A DNA stretch of 64,000 nucleotides from Bacteroidota bacterium (GTDB lineage Bacteria; Bacteroidota; Bacteroidia; Bacteroidales; Dysgonomonadaceae). A program made the translations under genes and the position numbers. The notes beneath the pieces were generated by a model. The model ran no database searches, was not told where the DNA came from, and saw nothing but the letters and a program-made list of their open reading frames with translations. The stretch lies in assembly GCA_023399295.1 (NCBI GenBank), contig JAEWQF010000038.1, positions 29,011-93,010 of the forward strand. The letters run 5' to 3'. Below, piece by piece: positions 43,232-51,872 of this stretch; the first letter of the stretch is position 1; each line of letters begins with the position of its first letter.

Positions 43232-44500
43232 ATGAAACTACCGGTATTTATTTTTCTCATTTTCTTTGCCTCAATCCCGTTTCTCTCTTTGGCAGAGACA
43301 GCACAACAGGATGAATCGATCCTGATACTGAAGGGAAGAGTTGTGGGCAGTGACACGAACCAACCACTTGTCAATGCCAGCATCATGGTGGAAGAAATCA
43401 ACATCTCAAGCGTCACAAACCAGGATGGATTCTTTTCCATTCGCGTACCTTCTTCTTCCCACGATGCAAAGTTGGAGCTACGACACCTCGGCTACCAGAA
43501 CAAAACAATTCCGGTGACGACACTGATCGACAACCCCAATAGCCTTATCGTGATGACCCCCTCACCCATTCAGCTGGGTGAGGTGTTGGTGGTATCGGGT
43601 GACGGTAGAAACCTGGTTCGTGATGCCCTGATGCGCATTCCACAGAATTATGCCACTGACCCCAACATGATGATCTCTTTTTATCGCGAATCGGTAGAAA
43701 AAGGCAACAACTACATCTCACTGGTGGAGGCGGTTCTGGATGTCTACAAGGCCTCTTACCGCTCCTACAGCAACGACCAGGCTCGCATCTACATCGGGCG
43801 TAAAGCAACCGATATCACTCCGCGCGACACGGTACTACTCAAGTTCCAGGGTGGAATCAGTGATGCCCTGTTGCTTGACATAGCCAAGAATCCAGAGGTC
43901 GTCTTTGGCACCGAGGGCGATGAATATACTTTTCACATCGAAGGACTCATCAACATCAACAACAAACCCCACTACATCATCGATTTTAAGCCCAATCCGG
44001 GAATAGATGAGATCCTCTTCCGGGGCACCATTTACCTGGATGCAACTACGCTGGCTTTCGCCCGCATGGTGTTCCACATGAATGTGGAGGATCGAAAAGA
44101 TGCGGCCGGTATCTTTATCAGACGCAAACCCGCCAAGATGCGGGTAGAGGTCACCGGTGCCGACTATGTGGTGAACTACAGTGAGAGCGATGGGAAATGG
44201 TATTTCAACTATAGCAGTACCGAAGTCTCGTTTCGGGTCAGATGGACCAACCGCTTTTTTGGCCTCTTTGCCACCAATTACACCATCCGATCAGAAATGG
44301 CTGTCACCGACAAATACAATGACAACGTGGTGAAATTCGCCCGCAATGAACGGATTCGCTCCACCGATGTAATTGCAGAGAAAGTGGAACACTTTCTCGA
44401 TCCCAACTTCTGGGGCAGCTACAATGTGATCGAACCGGATCAGGAGATCACCGATGCGATCAAACGGTTGAGTGGCAAATTGAAGCGCAGAAGTGAATAA
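43232..44500 (+). CDS. CarboxypepD_reg-like domain outer-membrane-associated protein
   Basis: A 422-residue exported protein. A signal peptide (MKLPVFIFLIFFASIPFLSLAE) precedes an N-terminal carboxypeptidase-regulatory-like beta domain (LKGRVVGSDTNQPLVNASIM, VTNQDGFFSIRVP). A long beta-rich body follows (about 125-400) resembling DUF5686-type proteins of the phylum. Function unknown; such proteins often support outer-membrane or secretion processes. The ATG at 43232 is preferred over 43196 because it gives a proper signal peptide. Confidence 0.75.
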   Translation: MKLPVFIFLIFFASIPFLSLAETAQQDESILILKGRVVGSDTNQPLVNASIMVEEINISSVTNQDGFFSIRVPSSSHDAKLELRHLGYQNKTIPVTTLIDNPNSLIVMTPSPIQLGEVLVVSGDGRNLVRDALMRIPQNYATDPNMMISFYRESVEKGNNYISLVEAVLDVYKASYRSYSNDQARIYIGRKATDITPRDTVLLKFQGGISDALLLDIAKNPEVVFGTEGDEYTFHIEGLININNKPHYIIDFKPNPGIDEILFRGTIYLDATTLAFARMVFHMNVEDRKDAAGIFIRRKPAKMRVEVTGADYVVNYSESDGKWYFNYSSTEVSFRVRWTNRFFGLFATNYTIRSEMAVTDKYNDNVVKFARNERIRSTDVIAEKVEHFLDPNFWGSYNVIEPDQEITDAIKRLSGKLKRRSE

Positions 44501-44513
44501 ATAGATAAAAGGA

Positions 44514-44544
44514 TTTGGTATTAAAAATATTAGGCGTATCTTTG
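44514..44544 (+). promoter_or_regulatory. Promoter of rpsO
   Basis: TTTG (44514-44517), a 19-nt spacer, TATCTTTG (44537-44544): a full consensus match, about 42 nt before the rpsO ATG. Confidence 0.88.
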
Positions 44545-44586
44545 CAACCCGAATATTTTTATTTCAGTAATTTTTTACAAACAAGT

Positions 44587-44856
44587 ATGTATTTAGATTC
44601 TGCCAAAAAGAAAGAAATCTTTGCAAAACACGGAAAGTCTAACACTGATACCGGCTCACCAGAGGCGCAGATAGCATTGTTTTCATACCGTATTTCGCAT
44701 TTGACTCAGCATCTGAAGTCAAACAAAAAAGATTATAACACGGAACGCTCATTGAGAATTTTAGTAGGTAAACGTCGCCGTTTACTCGATTACCTGATTG
44801 AGATAGATATTGAAAGATATCGTGCAATCATCAAAGAATTGGGTATTCGAAAGTAA
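44587..44856 (+). CDS. rpsO: 30S ribosomal protein uS15
   Basis: A primary 16S rRNA-binding protein of the small subunit platform. The 89-residue product MYLDSAKKKEIFAKHGKS... has the family's NTDTGSPEAQIALFSYRISHL, HLKSNKKDYNTERSL and GKRRRLLDYL elements. The ATG at 44587 gives the normal length; the upstream in-frame start at 44515 would overlap the promoter. It is a monocistronic unit closed by a terminator at 44879-44912. Confidence 0.97.
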   Translation: MYLDSAKKKEIFAKHGKSNTDTGSPEAQIALFSYRISHLTQHLKSNKKDYNTERSLRILVGKRRRLLDYLIEIDIERYRAIIKELGIRK

Positions 44857-44878
44857 TTTTCTCGAAGAAAAAAAGAAG

Positions 44879-44912
44879 AAGAGGGTAAGATCACGGTTTT
44901 ATCCTCTTTTTT
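44879..44912 (+). terminator. Terminator of rpsO
   Basis: AAGAGGGTAA (44879-44888) pairs with TTATCCTCTT (44899-44908), with one G-U pair, followed by T residues. Confidence 0.85.
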
Positions 44913-45013
44913 ATTCTCTGTAAAACAATTTCAGGATCAGGAAGATAAATGAAAAAGGGTTCTGCTATTTTGAAAACATATTGTAAAACTATGTTTTATA
45001 ATATGTTTTTTTA

Positions 45014-45045
45014 TTTTGCCCTTTCAAAATAGTCCCATATCTTTG
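45014..45045 (+). promoter_or_regulatory. Promoter of a candidate small RNA
   Basis: TTTG (45015-45018), a 19-nt spacer, TATCTTTG (45038-45045): the same full consensus as rpsO, but with no coding sequence downstream on this strand before a terminator at 45106-45140. Confidence 0.75.
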
Positions 45046-45051
45046 TATCGA

Positions 45052-45140
45052 TAACCTAAAACAATCTTTTTTACCTTAACGCTGATATCACGTTAACCAT
45101 CACAAAAGGGGCCTTCTCGTTCGAGGTGGCCTCTTTTTTT
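45052..45140 (+). ncRNA. Candidate small non-coding RNA (~90 nt)
   Basis: Predicted from a consensus promoter upstream and a strong terminator downstream. The interval has no ATG. It can form a first hairpin TTAACG-9 nt-CGTTAA (45076-45081 / 45091-45096, with TGATATCA in the loop) and the terminator hairpin. It lies between rpsO and the 3' end of the GlpR-type gene, antisense to the 3' untranslated part of that gene's mRNA. No known RNA family was recognised. Confidence 0.5.
45106..45140. terminator. Terminator (candidate sRNA on plus, glpR on minus)
   Basis: AAGGGGCC (45106-45113) pairs with GGCCTCTT (45128-45135), with an inner CTCG/CGAG extension, then a 7-nt T-tract (45134-45140) on the plus strand. 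On the minus strand it is followed by four T residues, so it may also end the glpR transcript. Confidence 0.82.
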
Positions 45141-45144
45141 GCTG

Positions 45145-45927
45145 CTATACCAACGTCACTTTAATGCCTCTCTCCCGTATGATCTGCAACAGGTTCTGAG
45201 GAGCTCCCTTATCCGTGATGATGTGATGCACCCTTTCAATATCACAAATCTTTCCGAATCCCTGTTTTCCAAATTTAGATGAATCAGACAACACAATCAC
45301 CTCTTTGGCCGCATCAAGCATATAATGGTTGAGGTGTGCTTCACCGATGTTACTGGTTGTCAATCCGAAATCAATGCCAATTCCATCCACGCCAATAAAC
45401 AACTTATTGCACATCAATCCATCCAGGAACTGCTCGGTGTAGGGTCCAATCACCGAAGCTGAGCTTTTGCGCATCATGCCTCCCAACTGGATAATCTCTA
45501 TGTTCGGATTATAACACAATGTCAACGATACCTTCACTGATGGCGTAATCACTGTCAAAGGCTCCGTCATGGATATCTTCCGTGCAAAATAGAGCAGGGT
45601 GGTGCCCGATGCAATTATAATCCGGTCATTCTTGTTGAGCAGCTGCACGGCTGCGTTGGCGATCCGGATCTTCTCATCCACCATGATCTTCTCCTTCTCA
45701 TCAATGTGCCGGTCATCGATCAATGAACTCAGGGGACTCGCCCCTCCATGGCTGCGTAAAAGCATCTTCTTGCTCTCAAGCTCTTTCAGGTCTTTCCGAA
45801 TGGTTACTTCCGACACACCGAGCACCTCGCTGAAGTCCTGTACGGTTACATATCCCTTCTTTTCAAGTTGGTCCATAATCACCCTGTACCTTTGCCCACT
45901 GTTTCTTTTTTGAGGAGAATCTTTCAT
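45145..45927 (-). CDS. glpR: DeoR-family transcriptional repressor (GlpR-like)
   Basis: A 260-residue regulator. The N-terminal DeoR helix-turn-helix is at about 22-55 (YVTVQDFSEVLGVSEVTIRKDL), followed by the hinge ESKKMLLRSHGGA. The C-terminal DeoR sensor domain has ASGTTLLYFAR, IQLGGMMR, FIGVDGIG and VLSDSSKFG, a phosphosugar-binding fold. It is divergent from glpD and glpT, so it is read as the sn-glycerol-3-phosphate-responsive repressor GlpR; the effector is inferred from context. It probably represses the divergent glp-Sus operon from the 615-nt intergenic region. Confidence 0.82.
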   Translation of the reverse strand: MKDSPQKRNSGQRYRVIMDQLEKKGYVTVQDFSEVLGVSEVTIRKDLKELESKKMLLRSHGGASPLSSLIDDRHIDEKEKIMVDEKIRIANAAVQLLNKNDRIIIASGTTLLYFARKISMTEPLTVITPSVKVSLTLCYNPNIEIIQLGGMMRKSSASVIGPYTEQFLDGLMCNKLFIGVDGIGIDFGLTTSNIGEAHLNHYMLDAAKEVIVLSDSSKFGKQGFGKICDIERVHHIITDKGAPQNLLQIIRERGIKVTLV

Positions 45928-46033
45928 TATGTTATCAAATTAGGTCACTATAAATTTGAGCATGTGCACTTGCTGAAACCCATATAGATCCGGACATAAA
46001 GCGCCGAATAACGGTACTCATCGCATTGAAGGG

Positions 46034-46064
46034 CAAATGTACAAAAAAGAATTGCGAATGCAAA
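46034..46064 (-). promoter_or_regulatory. Promoter of glpR
   Basis: On the minus strand TTTG (plus 46061-46064), a 19-nt spacer, TACATTTG (plus 46034-46041), giving a leader of about 100 nt. Confidence 0.8.
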
Positions 46065-46237
46065 AGTGTAGAAATGAATCCAATGTTTATTTTTCCATCG
46101 CCATGTCAATGGATGATCAAGAGCACCCATGAGGGTTTTGTCGTTGTGACTGGAGAGCAGTTCGCTCCTTGCTCCTTCTTACAGCGTGTCGCCACGCAAC
46201 AATTCTGTTATTTTATCTTACGTTTTCTTTCTTTTTA

Positions 46238-46269
46238 TTTGTTTTTCCCGAAAGAAGTTGCTAAATTTG
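46238..46269 (+). promoter_or_regulatory. Promoter of the glpD operon
   Basis: TTTG (46238-46241), a 20-nt spacer, TAAATTTG (46262-46269), giving a leader of about 268 nt before glpD. A second -7-like element TATTTTTG lies at 46515-46522 in a T-rich tract. Confidence 0.75.
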
Positions 46270-46542
46270 TGGCGATCAAACAGTTTTAAGTTTTCCGGTT
46301 TCACCCATTCGAGCTCCAGCTTGGGGTTTATGAAGCGGTTTACTGAAGGATGATTGAAAAAAGAGTTTCAATTGATTTGTCAGGAGCAACAGTCAATGGA
46401 TAACGAGGTAACATTCTCACTTTAAATTAGATCAATTAACTTTTAGAATGCTCTTTTTTAATTCTTTTTCTTATTTTTTCTTTCGATTTTATTTTTTTAA
46501 TCAATTATTTCATTTATTTTTGACGTATCAATATCATAATTT
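46270..46542 (+). other. Long leader of glpD
   Basis: The first half contains two tiny overlapping ORFs, MKRFTEG (46330-46353) and a 17-codon ORF (46350-46403), sharing ATGA. The second half (about 46438-46530) is extremely T-rich. No tRNA- or riboswitch-like fold was recognised. The remaining intergenic part, 46065-46237, between the divergent promoters is where repressor operators would be expected, but no clear palindrome was identified. Confidence 0.4.
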
Positions 46543-48120
46543 ATGGAACGTAAAAAATTCATAGATCTTTTAAAAGAATCTGACTCGGCAGCAGATTGGG
46601 ATTTCATTGTTATTGGTGGTGGTGCTACCGGCCTGGGTATTGTGGTCGATGCAGCAAGCCGCGGCTATAAATCAGTCTTGCTGGAGCAGTCCGATTTTGC
46701 CAAGGCAACATCCAGTCGTAGCACCAAGTTGGTGCATGGGGGTGTTCGCTATCTGCAAAAAGGAGATGTTGCCTTGGTCAGGGAGGCGCTGCATGAGAGG
46801 GGTCACTTGAGTCGCAATGCGCCCCATCTGGTGAAAAACCAACGTTTCATTATTGGCAACTATCAGTGGTGGGAGAAACCCTTCTATACACTGGGGTTGA
46901 CATTTTACGATATCCTCGCAGGGAAGATGAGTCTGGGACATTCCCTGCCGCTGAGTAAAAAAGAGGTTGTGAAAAGCATCCCTCAAATCGAGCAGAAAAA
47001 CCTGAAGGGCGGTGTGGTATATCATGATGGTCAGTTCGACGACTCGCGATTGGCTATCAACCTGATGCAGACGGCCATTGAACAGGGAGCGGTGGTTGTC
47101 AACTATGCCGCAGTGACCGATCTCATCCGGAACAAAGAAAACAAAATCACCGGGGTGGTTGTTGAAGACAAGATCGATGGAGGCACCTTTGAATTAAAAG
47201 GAAAATGCATCATCAATGCCACCGGCATCTTCGTAGACAAAATCATCAAGATGGATAACCCCGATGAGAAGCCATTGGTACGTCCCAGCCAGGGTGTACA
47301 TGTGGTTGTCGACAAATCCTTTTTAGAGAGTGACGATGCCATTATGGTTCCCAAGACCAGCGATGGCAGGGTGATGTTTGGTGTACCCTGGCACAACCGC
47401 GTCATTCTGGGTACGACCGATACACCGGTGAACGAGTTTGTACTGGAACCGAAAGCTTTGGAAGAAGAGGTCGATTTCATCCTGGAGACAGCCGGAAGAT
47501 ATTTGACGAAAAAACCGCAACGCAAGGATGTCCTTTGCGTCTTTGCAGGACTCAGACCTCTCGCAGCGCCAAGGAAGCATGCGGAAGAGGCCAAGACGAA
47601 AGAGATCTCACGCAGCCACAAGCTGCTGGTCTCCGACTCCGGTTTGATCACCATCACCGGTGGTAAATGGACCACATACCGCATCATGGCAGAGGAGACT
47701 GTAGACCTGGCAATCAAAACAAATGGAATGGAGATGAAGCCATGCAAGACTCGCAACCTGAAGATTCATGGTTATAAAACCAACCCCGACCGAAACAACC
47801 ACCTCTATATCTATGGCAATGACCAGGATGCGATCGTACAGTTACAAAAAAGCAATCCTGAATTTGGAGAGAAACTGCATCCCACAATGGATTTCACGGT
47901 AGCAGAAGTAGTATGGGCGGCACAAAATGAGATGGCCTGCACGATCGATGACGTCTTGGCGCGCAGGGTGAGGGCTTTGTACATGGATGCCAGGAAATCG
48001 GTAGAAATGGCTCCTGCAGTTGCATCCATCCTGTCCAAAGCACTAAAGAAAGACAAAACATGGGAAGAGGAGCAGGTCAGGGAGTATTGTTCAATTGCAC
48101 AAAATTATTATCTCTCCTGA
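46543..48120 (+). CDS. glpD: FAD-dependent glycerol-3-phosphate dehydrogenase
   Basis: Oxidises sn-glycerol-3-phosphate to dihydroxyacetone phosphate at the membrane, passing electrons to the quinone pool. The 525 residues have the FAD motif IVIGGGATGLG (22-32), the family segment SSRSTKLVHGGVRYL (58-72), GVPWHNRVILGTTDTP and TGGKWTTYR near the end of the catalytic domain, then a C-terminal helical domain (about 400-525). It is the first gene of a co-oriented run through glpT and downstream phosphohydrolase genes. No glpK is nearby, so the substrate appears to arrive already phosphorylated. Confidence 0.95.
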   Translation: MERKKFIDLLKESDSAADWDFIVIGGGATGLGIVVDAASRGYKSVLLEQSDFAKATSSRSTKLVHGGVRYLQKGDVALVREALHERGHLSRNAPHLVKNQRFIIGNYQWWEKPFYTLGLTFYDILAGKMSLGHSLPLSKKEVVKSIPQIEQKNLKGGVVYHDGQFDDSRLAINLMQTAIEQGAVVVNYAAVTDLIRNKENKITGVVVEDKIDGGTFELKGKCIINATGIFVDKIIKMDNPDEKPLVRPSQGVHVVVDKSFLESDDAIMVPKTSDGRVMFGVPWHNRVILGTTDTPVNEFVLEPKALEEEVDFILETAGRYLTKKPQRKDVLCVFAGLRPLAAPRKHAEEAKTKEISRSHKLLVSDSGLITITGGKWTTYRIMAEETVDLAIKTNGMEMKPCKTRNLKIHGYKTNPDRNNHLYIYGNDQDAIVQLQKSNPEFGEKLHPTMDFTVAEVVWAAQNEMACTIDDVLARRVRALYMDARKSVEMAPAVASILSKALKKDKTWEEEQVREYCSIAQNYYLS

Positions 48121-48185
48121 TTGGGAGTAGAAGATCATTCACCCTTTCGATAATTTAGACATCTCACGAATATAAGCAGAAGCAT

Positions 48186-49523
48186 ATGATTGGTATATTA
48201 AAACCGCCCAAGCACAAGGCGTTGCTCCCAGAAGAAAAGATTGACCCGACCTACAAAAGGTTGCGACTCCAGGTGTTCCTAGGAATCTTCATCGGATATG
48301 CCGGCTACTACCTTGTCAGAAAGAACTTCTCACTGGTGATGCCCGATCTCATTGAACAGGGTTACTCAAGAGGGGCGCTGGGTATCATCGCATCAGCTGT
48401 ATCCATCTCCTATGGTCTGAGCAAGTTCCTGATGGCCGGGGTCTCCGACCGAAGCAATGCCCGCGTTTTCATGAGCCTGGGACTCCTGCTCTCGGGTGTC
48501 ACCATCCTGGGTCTGGGGACCATTCCCGTCCTCACCTCCTCGGTTGCCATCATGTTCATTCTCATGTTTGTAAACGGATGGTTTCAAGGCATGGGATGGC
48601 CACCTTCCGGCCGGGTCATGGTCCATTGGTTTTCCACCAAAGAGCGGGGTACCAAGATGTCGATCTGGAATGTGGCACACAACATTGGTGGCGGCTTGAT
48701 AGGCCCGCTTGCCATTCTGGGTGTCGCCATCTTCGGCGATTGGCAGAGCAAGCTCTATTTTCCGGCAATGATTGCAATCGTTGTCTCATTCATTGCTTAC
48801 CTGCTCATCCGCGATACACCACAATCCTGTGGATTGCCCAACATAGAGAAGTTCAAGCACGATTATCCGAAGGATTACAACGAAAGCTACGAAAAGGAGT
48901 TCACCACCAGGGAGATTTTCTTCAAATATGTGTTCAACAACAAGTTTCTCTGGCTGATTGCGTTGGCGAACATCATGGTATACCTGGTGCGGTATGGCGT
49001 GCTGGATTGGGCACCTACCTACCTGAAAGAAGCTAAGGACTTCTCGGTGAATGAATCGGGCTGGGCATACTTTGCCTACGAGTATGCCGGAATCCCCGGC
49101 ACACTCCTTTGTGGTTGGATATCCGATAAGGTTTTCAAGGGTAGAAGAGCCCCTGCGATTGTCATCTACATGCTGTTGGTGATGGTCGCAATCTACGTTT
49201 ACTGGCAGAATCCCGCGGGAAATCTGTTAATCGACAACATCGCCCTGATAGCCATCGGATTCCTGATCTATGGACCGGTGATGCTGATTGGCGTACAGGC
49301 ACTCGATCTGGTTCCCAAGAAAGCAGCAGGTACGGCTGCCGGTCTTACTGGATTGTTTGGTTACCTGGGTGGGGCGCTCGGTGCAAATATTGCCATCGGG
49401 TTCATCGTGGATCACATGGGATGGGATACAGCATTCATCGTGATGCTGATAGCCTGTATCCTTGCCATCGTCTTCACCCTGTTCACCTGGAATGCAGAGA
49501 AAAAGAGATTGCTGGCCGATTAA
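48186..49523 (+). CDS. glpT: Glycerol-3-phosphate:phosphate antiporter (MFS)
   Basis: Imports sn-glycerol-3-phosphate in exchange for phosphate. The 445-residue protein has 12 predicted membrane helices and the organophosphate:phosphate antiporter features: GYAGYYLVRKNFSLVMPDL (38-56, containing the first substrate Arg), GWFQGMGWPPSGRVMVHWF, and YLVRYGVLDWAPTYL (second substrate Arg). Hexose-phosphate uptake (UhpT-like) is a possible alternative, but adjacency to glpD and a GDPD argues for G3P. It lies 65 nt after glpD. Confidence 0.9.
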   Translation: MIGILKPPKHKALLPEEKIDPTYKRLRLQVFLGIFIGYAGYYLVRKNFSLVMPDLIEQGYSRGALGIIASAVSISYGLSKFLMAGVSDRSNARVFMSLGLLLSGVTILGLGTIPVLTSSVAIMFILMFVNGWFQGMGWPPSGRVMVHWFSTKERGTKMSIWNVAHNIGGGLIGPLAILGVAIFGDWQSKLYFPAMIAIVVSFIAYLLIRDTPQSCGLPNIEKFKHDYPKDYNESYEKEFTTREIFFKYVFNNKFLWLIALANIMVYLVRYGVLDWAPTYLKEAKDFSVNESGWAYFAYEYAGIPGTLLCGWISDKVFKGRRAPAIVIYMLLVMVAIYVYWQNPAGNLLIDNIALIAIGFLIYGPVMLIGVQALDLVPKKAAGTAAGLTGLFGYLGGALGANIAIGFIVDHMGWDTAFIVMLIACILAIVFTLFTWNAEKKRLLAD

Positions 49524-49548
49524 ATAAACGAATAAAAAAATTAAAACG

Positions 49549-50487
49549 ATGAAACGATTCTTACTCATACTCACGCTGATCCTCTCACTGGCAGCAGAGA
49601 CCCTCATTGCCCAGACATTCCGGCCTATCCATGGATGGTCGCACGACATCAACACCAGGCTGGAGGGATTCCTCAACACAACCCTCATCATGAAGGAGCG
49701 GAAGGTGGCAGTTTTTGACTGCGATGGAACCACCTTTGGACAAGTGCCCCATTATCTGGCTGATGAAGCTTTGTACCAGTATGCCGATGAAGTACTGAAA
49801 AAGCGGAACGACAAAGAGTCGGCAGCCAAGCTGGCCATCCTCGACCGCATGGTAAAAAATGGGGACAATGTGGGAAAGCAATACGTTGAAGACAGGGTGC
49901 ACTTCCTGGCAGGACTGACACAGGAAGAGATTGAAAACATCGGGTACAACAGCTACCGTTCTTCTTACAAAGGCAAGTTCTACCCTGAGATGAAGGCATT
50001 GATTGCGAACCTGAAAGAGTATGGGTTTGAAGTATGGATACTGACTGCTTCACCTGAATTCCTTTATCAGAAGTTCGTAGCAGAAGAACTGGGGATCCCC
50101 AACGTCAACATCCTCGGAGCAAAATGTGTGGTGAAAGATGGAAAGACAACCGGCGAGATCATTCTACCCATCCCGCAGGATGATGGAAAGGCACACACCA
50201 TCGAAACATTCATCAAAGCACGACCCTTGATCGTGGGTGGCAACAGCCGCGGCGACATGGATATGCTCAACGAGTCATTTGGCCTGAAAATAGTGGTCAA
50301 CCCCGATGATGTAACGGTCAGAGGTGCTGAAGATGGCCCCATGAGCGGACACACAGTGAAATCGTACTGGGAAAAAGAGGGGGCCCTGATTGTCAATTGT
50401 GACGATGTGGCAGACCCAAAAATGCAGTTTCATACTTCGAGATGGAAGATCAAGGAAAACCGGCCCAATCCAAAACAGGGCCATTAA
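49549..50487 (+). CDS. Exported HAD-superfamily phosphatase
   Basis: A 312-residue secreted phosphohydrolase. The signal peptide is residues 1-22 (cleavage near LIAQ). HAD motif I is VFDCDGTTFG (55-64, D57 and D59), motif II ILTASPEF, and motif IV GGNSRGDMDML. The cap is a helical insert between motifs I and II, as in phosphoserine-phosphatase-like (HAD-IB) enzymes. In this context a headgroup phosphomonoester such as phosphocholine or phosphoethanolamine, or G3P itself, is a plausible substrate; that is inference. It is 25 nt downstream of glpT and 8 nt upstream of the GDPD gene. Confidence 0.85.
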   Translation: MKRFLLILTLILSLAAETLIAQTFRPIHGWSHDINTRLEGFLNTTLIMKERKVAVFDCDGTTFGQVPHYLADEALYQYADEVLKKRNDKESAAKLAILDRMVKNGDNVGKQYVEDRVHFLAGLTQEEIENIGYNSYRSSYKGKFYPEMKALIANLKEYGFEVWILTASPEFLYQKFVAEELGIPNVNILGAKCVVKDGKTTGEIILPIPQDDGKAHTIETFIKARPLIVGGNSRGDMDMLNESFGLKIVVNPDDVTVRGAEDGPMSGHTVKSYWEKEGALIVNCDDVADPKMQFHTSRWKIKENRPNPKQGH

Positions 50488-50495
50488 CAGGTTCA

Positions 50496-51755
50496 ATGAT
50501 GTGTTCAACCAATAAAAAAACTGTTCATGCTACAGGAGGCACGAGAGGTAAAACGAATCAGATTCGTCGCAACAGCCCCCTGACGGTGGTACTTCTCTCC
50601 ATTTTCACTCTTGTCAGCTTCTCACAATGCATCTCCTCTGCCGAACAGGAGGTGCAAAAGCTGATTCCCGACAACACAGTGATCGCCCATCGTGGCACCA
50701 TCTATTGGGCACCTGAGCTTACCGAAGCGGCATTCCGCTGGGCACGAAACAGTGCAGCCGATTACCTTGAACTGGATCTGCACCGATCGAAAGATGGCCA
50801 CCTGGTGGTGATGCACGACAAGACGTTGAAACGTACCACCAATGTAGGCGATCTATTTCCGGGCAGAGAGAATGAACCGATAGGCAGCTTCACGCTGGAT
50901 GAGATCCTGCAACTGAGTGCCGGATCGGCGTTCAACCAGAAAAACAGCGGACAGGCACGAGCCTCCTACGAGAAAGAGGGAGTGCTGGTGTTTGAAGATG
51001 TGTTCAGAATCGCCGAAGGGAAGCGAATCAAAAGAAACGCGGATGGAAGCCGTCTCTACACCATCACAGAGGGGGGAGAATATCTGTTTGAATATGAAGA
51101 GGATCCGGCCGACAATGGACACAGACCCGGTGTTTACATTGAAACCAAGTCCACTGATAGTTATCCCGGACTGGAAAAACAGATTTATGAGGCATTGACC
51201 CACTTTGGATGGAATCAACTGGAAGCCGGCGAACAGACCAACATCAGTCGGGATCTGTATCAGGAAGGAAAAGTAAATATCGGGAACACCAGAGGGAAGG
51301 TTCTGGTACAAACCTTCTCACGGGAAGGGATGCTTCAGTTCAAGAACAATTTCAACGCTCAGATTCCCACCAGTTTTCTGGTGAAAAGCCCTGCTCCCGA
51401 TGACCCAGACTATGAAACAAAGATTGATGAGATCATCGCTTTTGCACTGGAGTGTGGTGCTCAGTTTATCGGCACCAATGTCTCGATTAAAGATGGCATG
51501 GTGCAAAACAAGCGCTTCCTGGAGAAGATACGGGAAGCAGGGTTGAAGATCAACATCTATTCATTCAACACCTCACAGGAGATGGATGCCTACTTTCACC
51601 ACGATGAGCATGGAAGCAGCACTCCCTTGCTGGATGGGATGATCACCAACAGGACGGATCTCACCACCCACTACTACCATGCGCAGGATCGCAGGTCAAT
51701 CAAGCCTTCATCAGATCCAGAAATGATATTGGATGAGTTGGGCTATGCACGCTGA
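50496..51755 (+). CDS. Glycerophosphodiester phosphodiesterase lipoprotein (GlpQ/UgpQ family)
   Basis: Hydrolyses glycerophosphodiesters to sn-glycerol-3-phosphate and the free alcohol. The 419 residues have an unusually long basic N-terminus (about 27 residues) before a hydrophobic segment and lipobox SFSQC (Cys45). The GDPD TIM barrel follows with IAHRGTIYWAPELTEAAF (63-80; His65, Arg66, Glu74), YLELDLHRSKDGHLVVMHD (90-108; catalytic His107), YIETKS and the C-terminal SFNTSQEMDAYF and GMITNRTDL. PELT replaces the usual PENT, but the Glu is kept. The frame extends back into the HAD gene; the ATG at 50496 is preferred. It supplies the substrate for GlpT and GlpD. Confidence 0.9.
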   Translation: MMCSTNKKTVHATGGTRGKTNQIRRNSPLTVVLLSIFTLVSFSQCISSAEQEVQKLIPDNTVIAHRGTIYWAPELTEAAFRWARNSAADYLELDLHRSKDGHLVVMHDKTLKRTTNVGDLFPGRENEPIGSFTLDEILQLSAGSAFNQKNSGQARASYEKEGVLVFEDVFRIAEGKRIKRNADGSRLYTITEGGEYLFEYEEDPADNGHRPGVYIETKSTDSYPGLEKQIYEALTHFGWNQLEAGEQTNISRDLYQEGKVNIGNTRGKVLVQTFSREGMLQFKNNFNAQIPTSFLVKSPAPDDPDYETKIDEIIAFALECGAQFIGTNVSIKDGMVQNKRFLEKIREAGLKINIYSFNTSQEMDAYFHHDEHGSSTPLLDGMITNRTDLTTHYYHAQDRRSIKPSSDPEMILDELGYAR

Positions 51756-51872
51756 CAGCACCCTGCCAGACTCTGCCGCCTTGATCATCAGTAGAATGAG
51801 AAATGTAGCCTTTCAAAAACAGAATAATCAACTTTAAAAAAACAGTTTTTACCGAACTTGTCACATCAATAT

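Noticed and set aside
44515..44586. Longer N-terminus of uS15
   Set aside because: Overlaps the consensus rpsO promoter and would make the protein longer than the conserved 89 residues.
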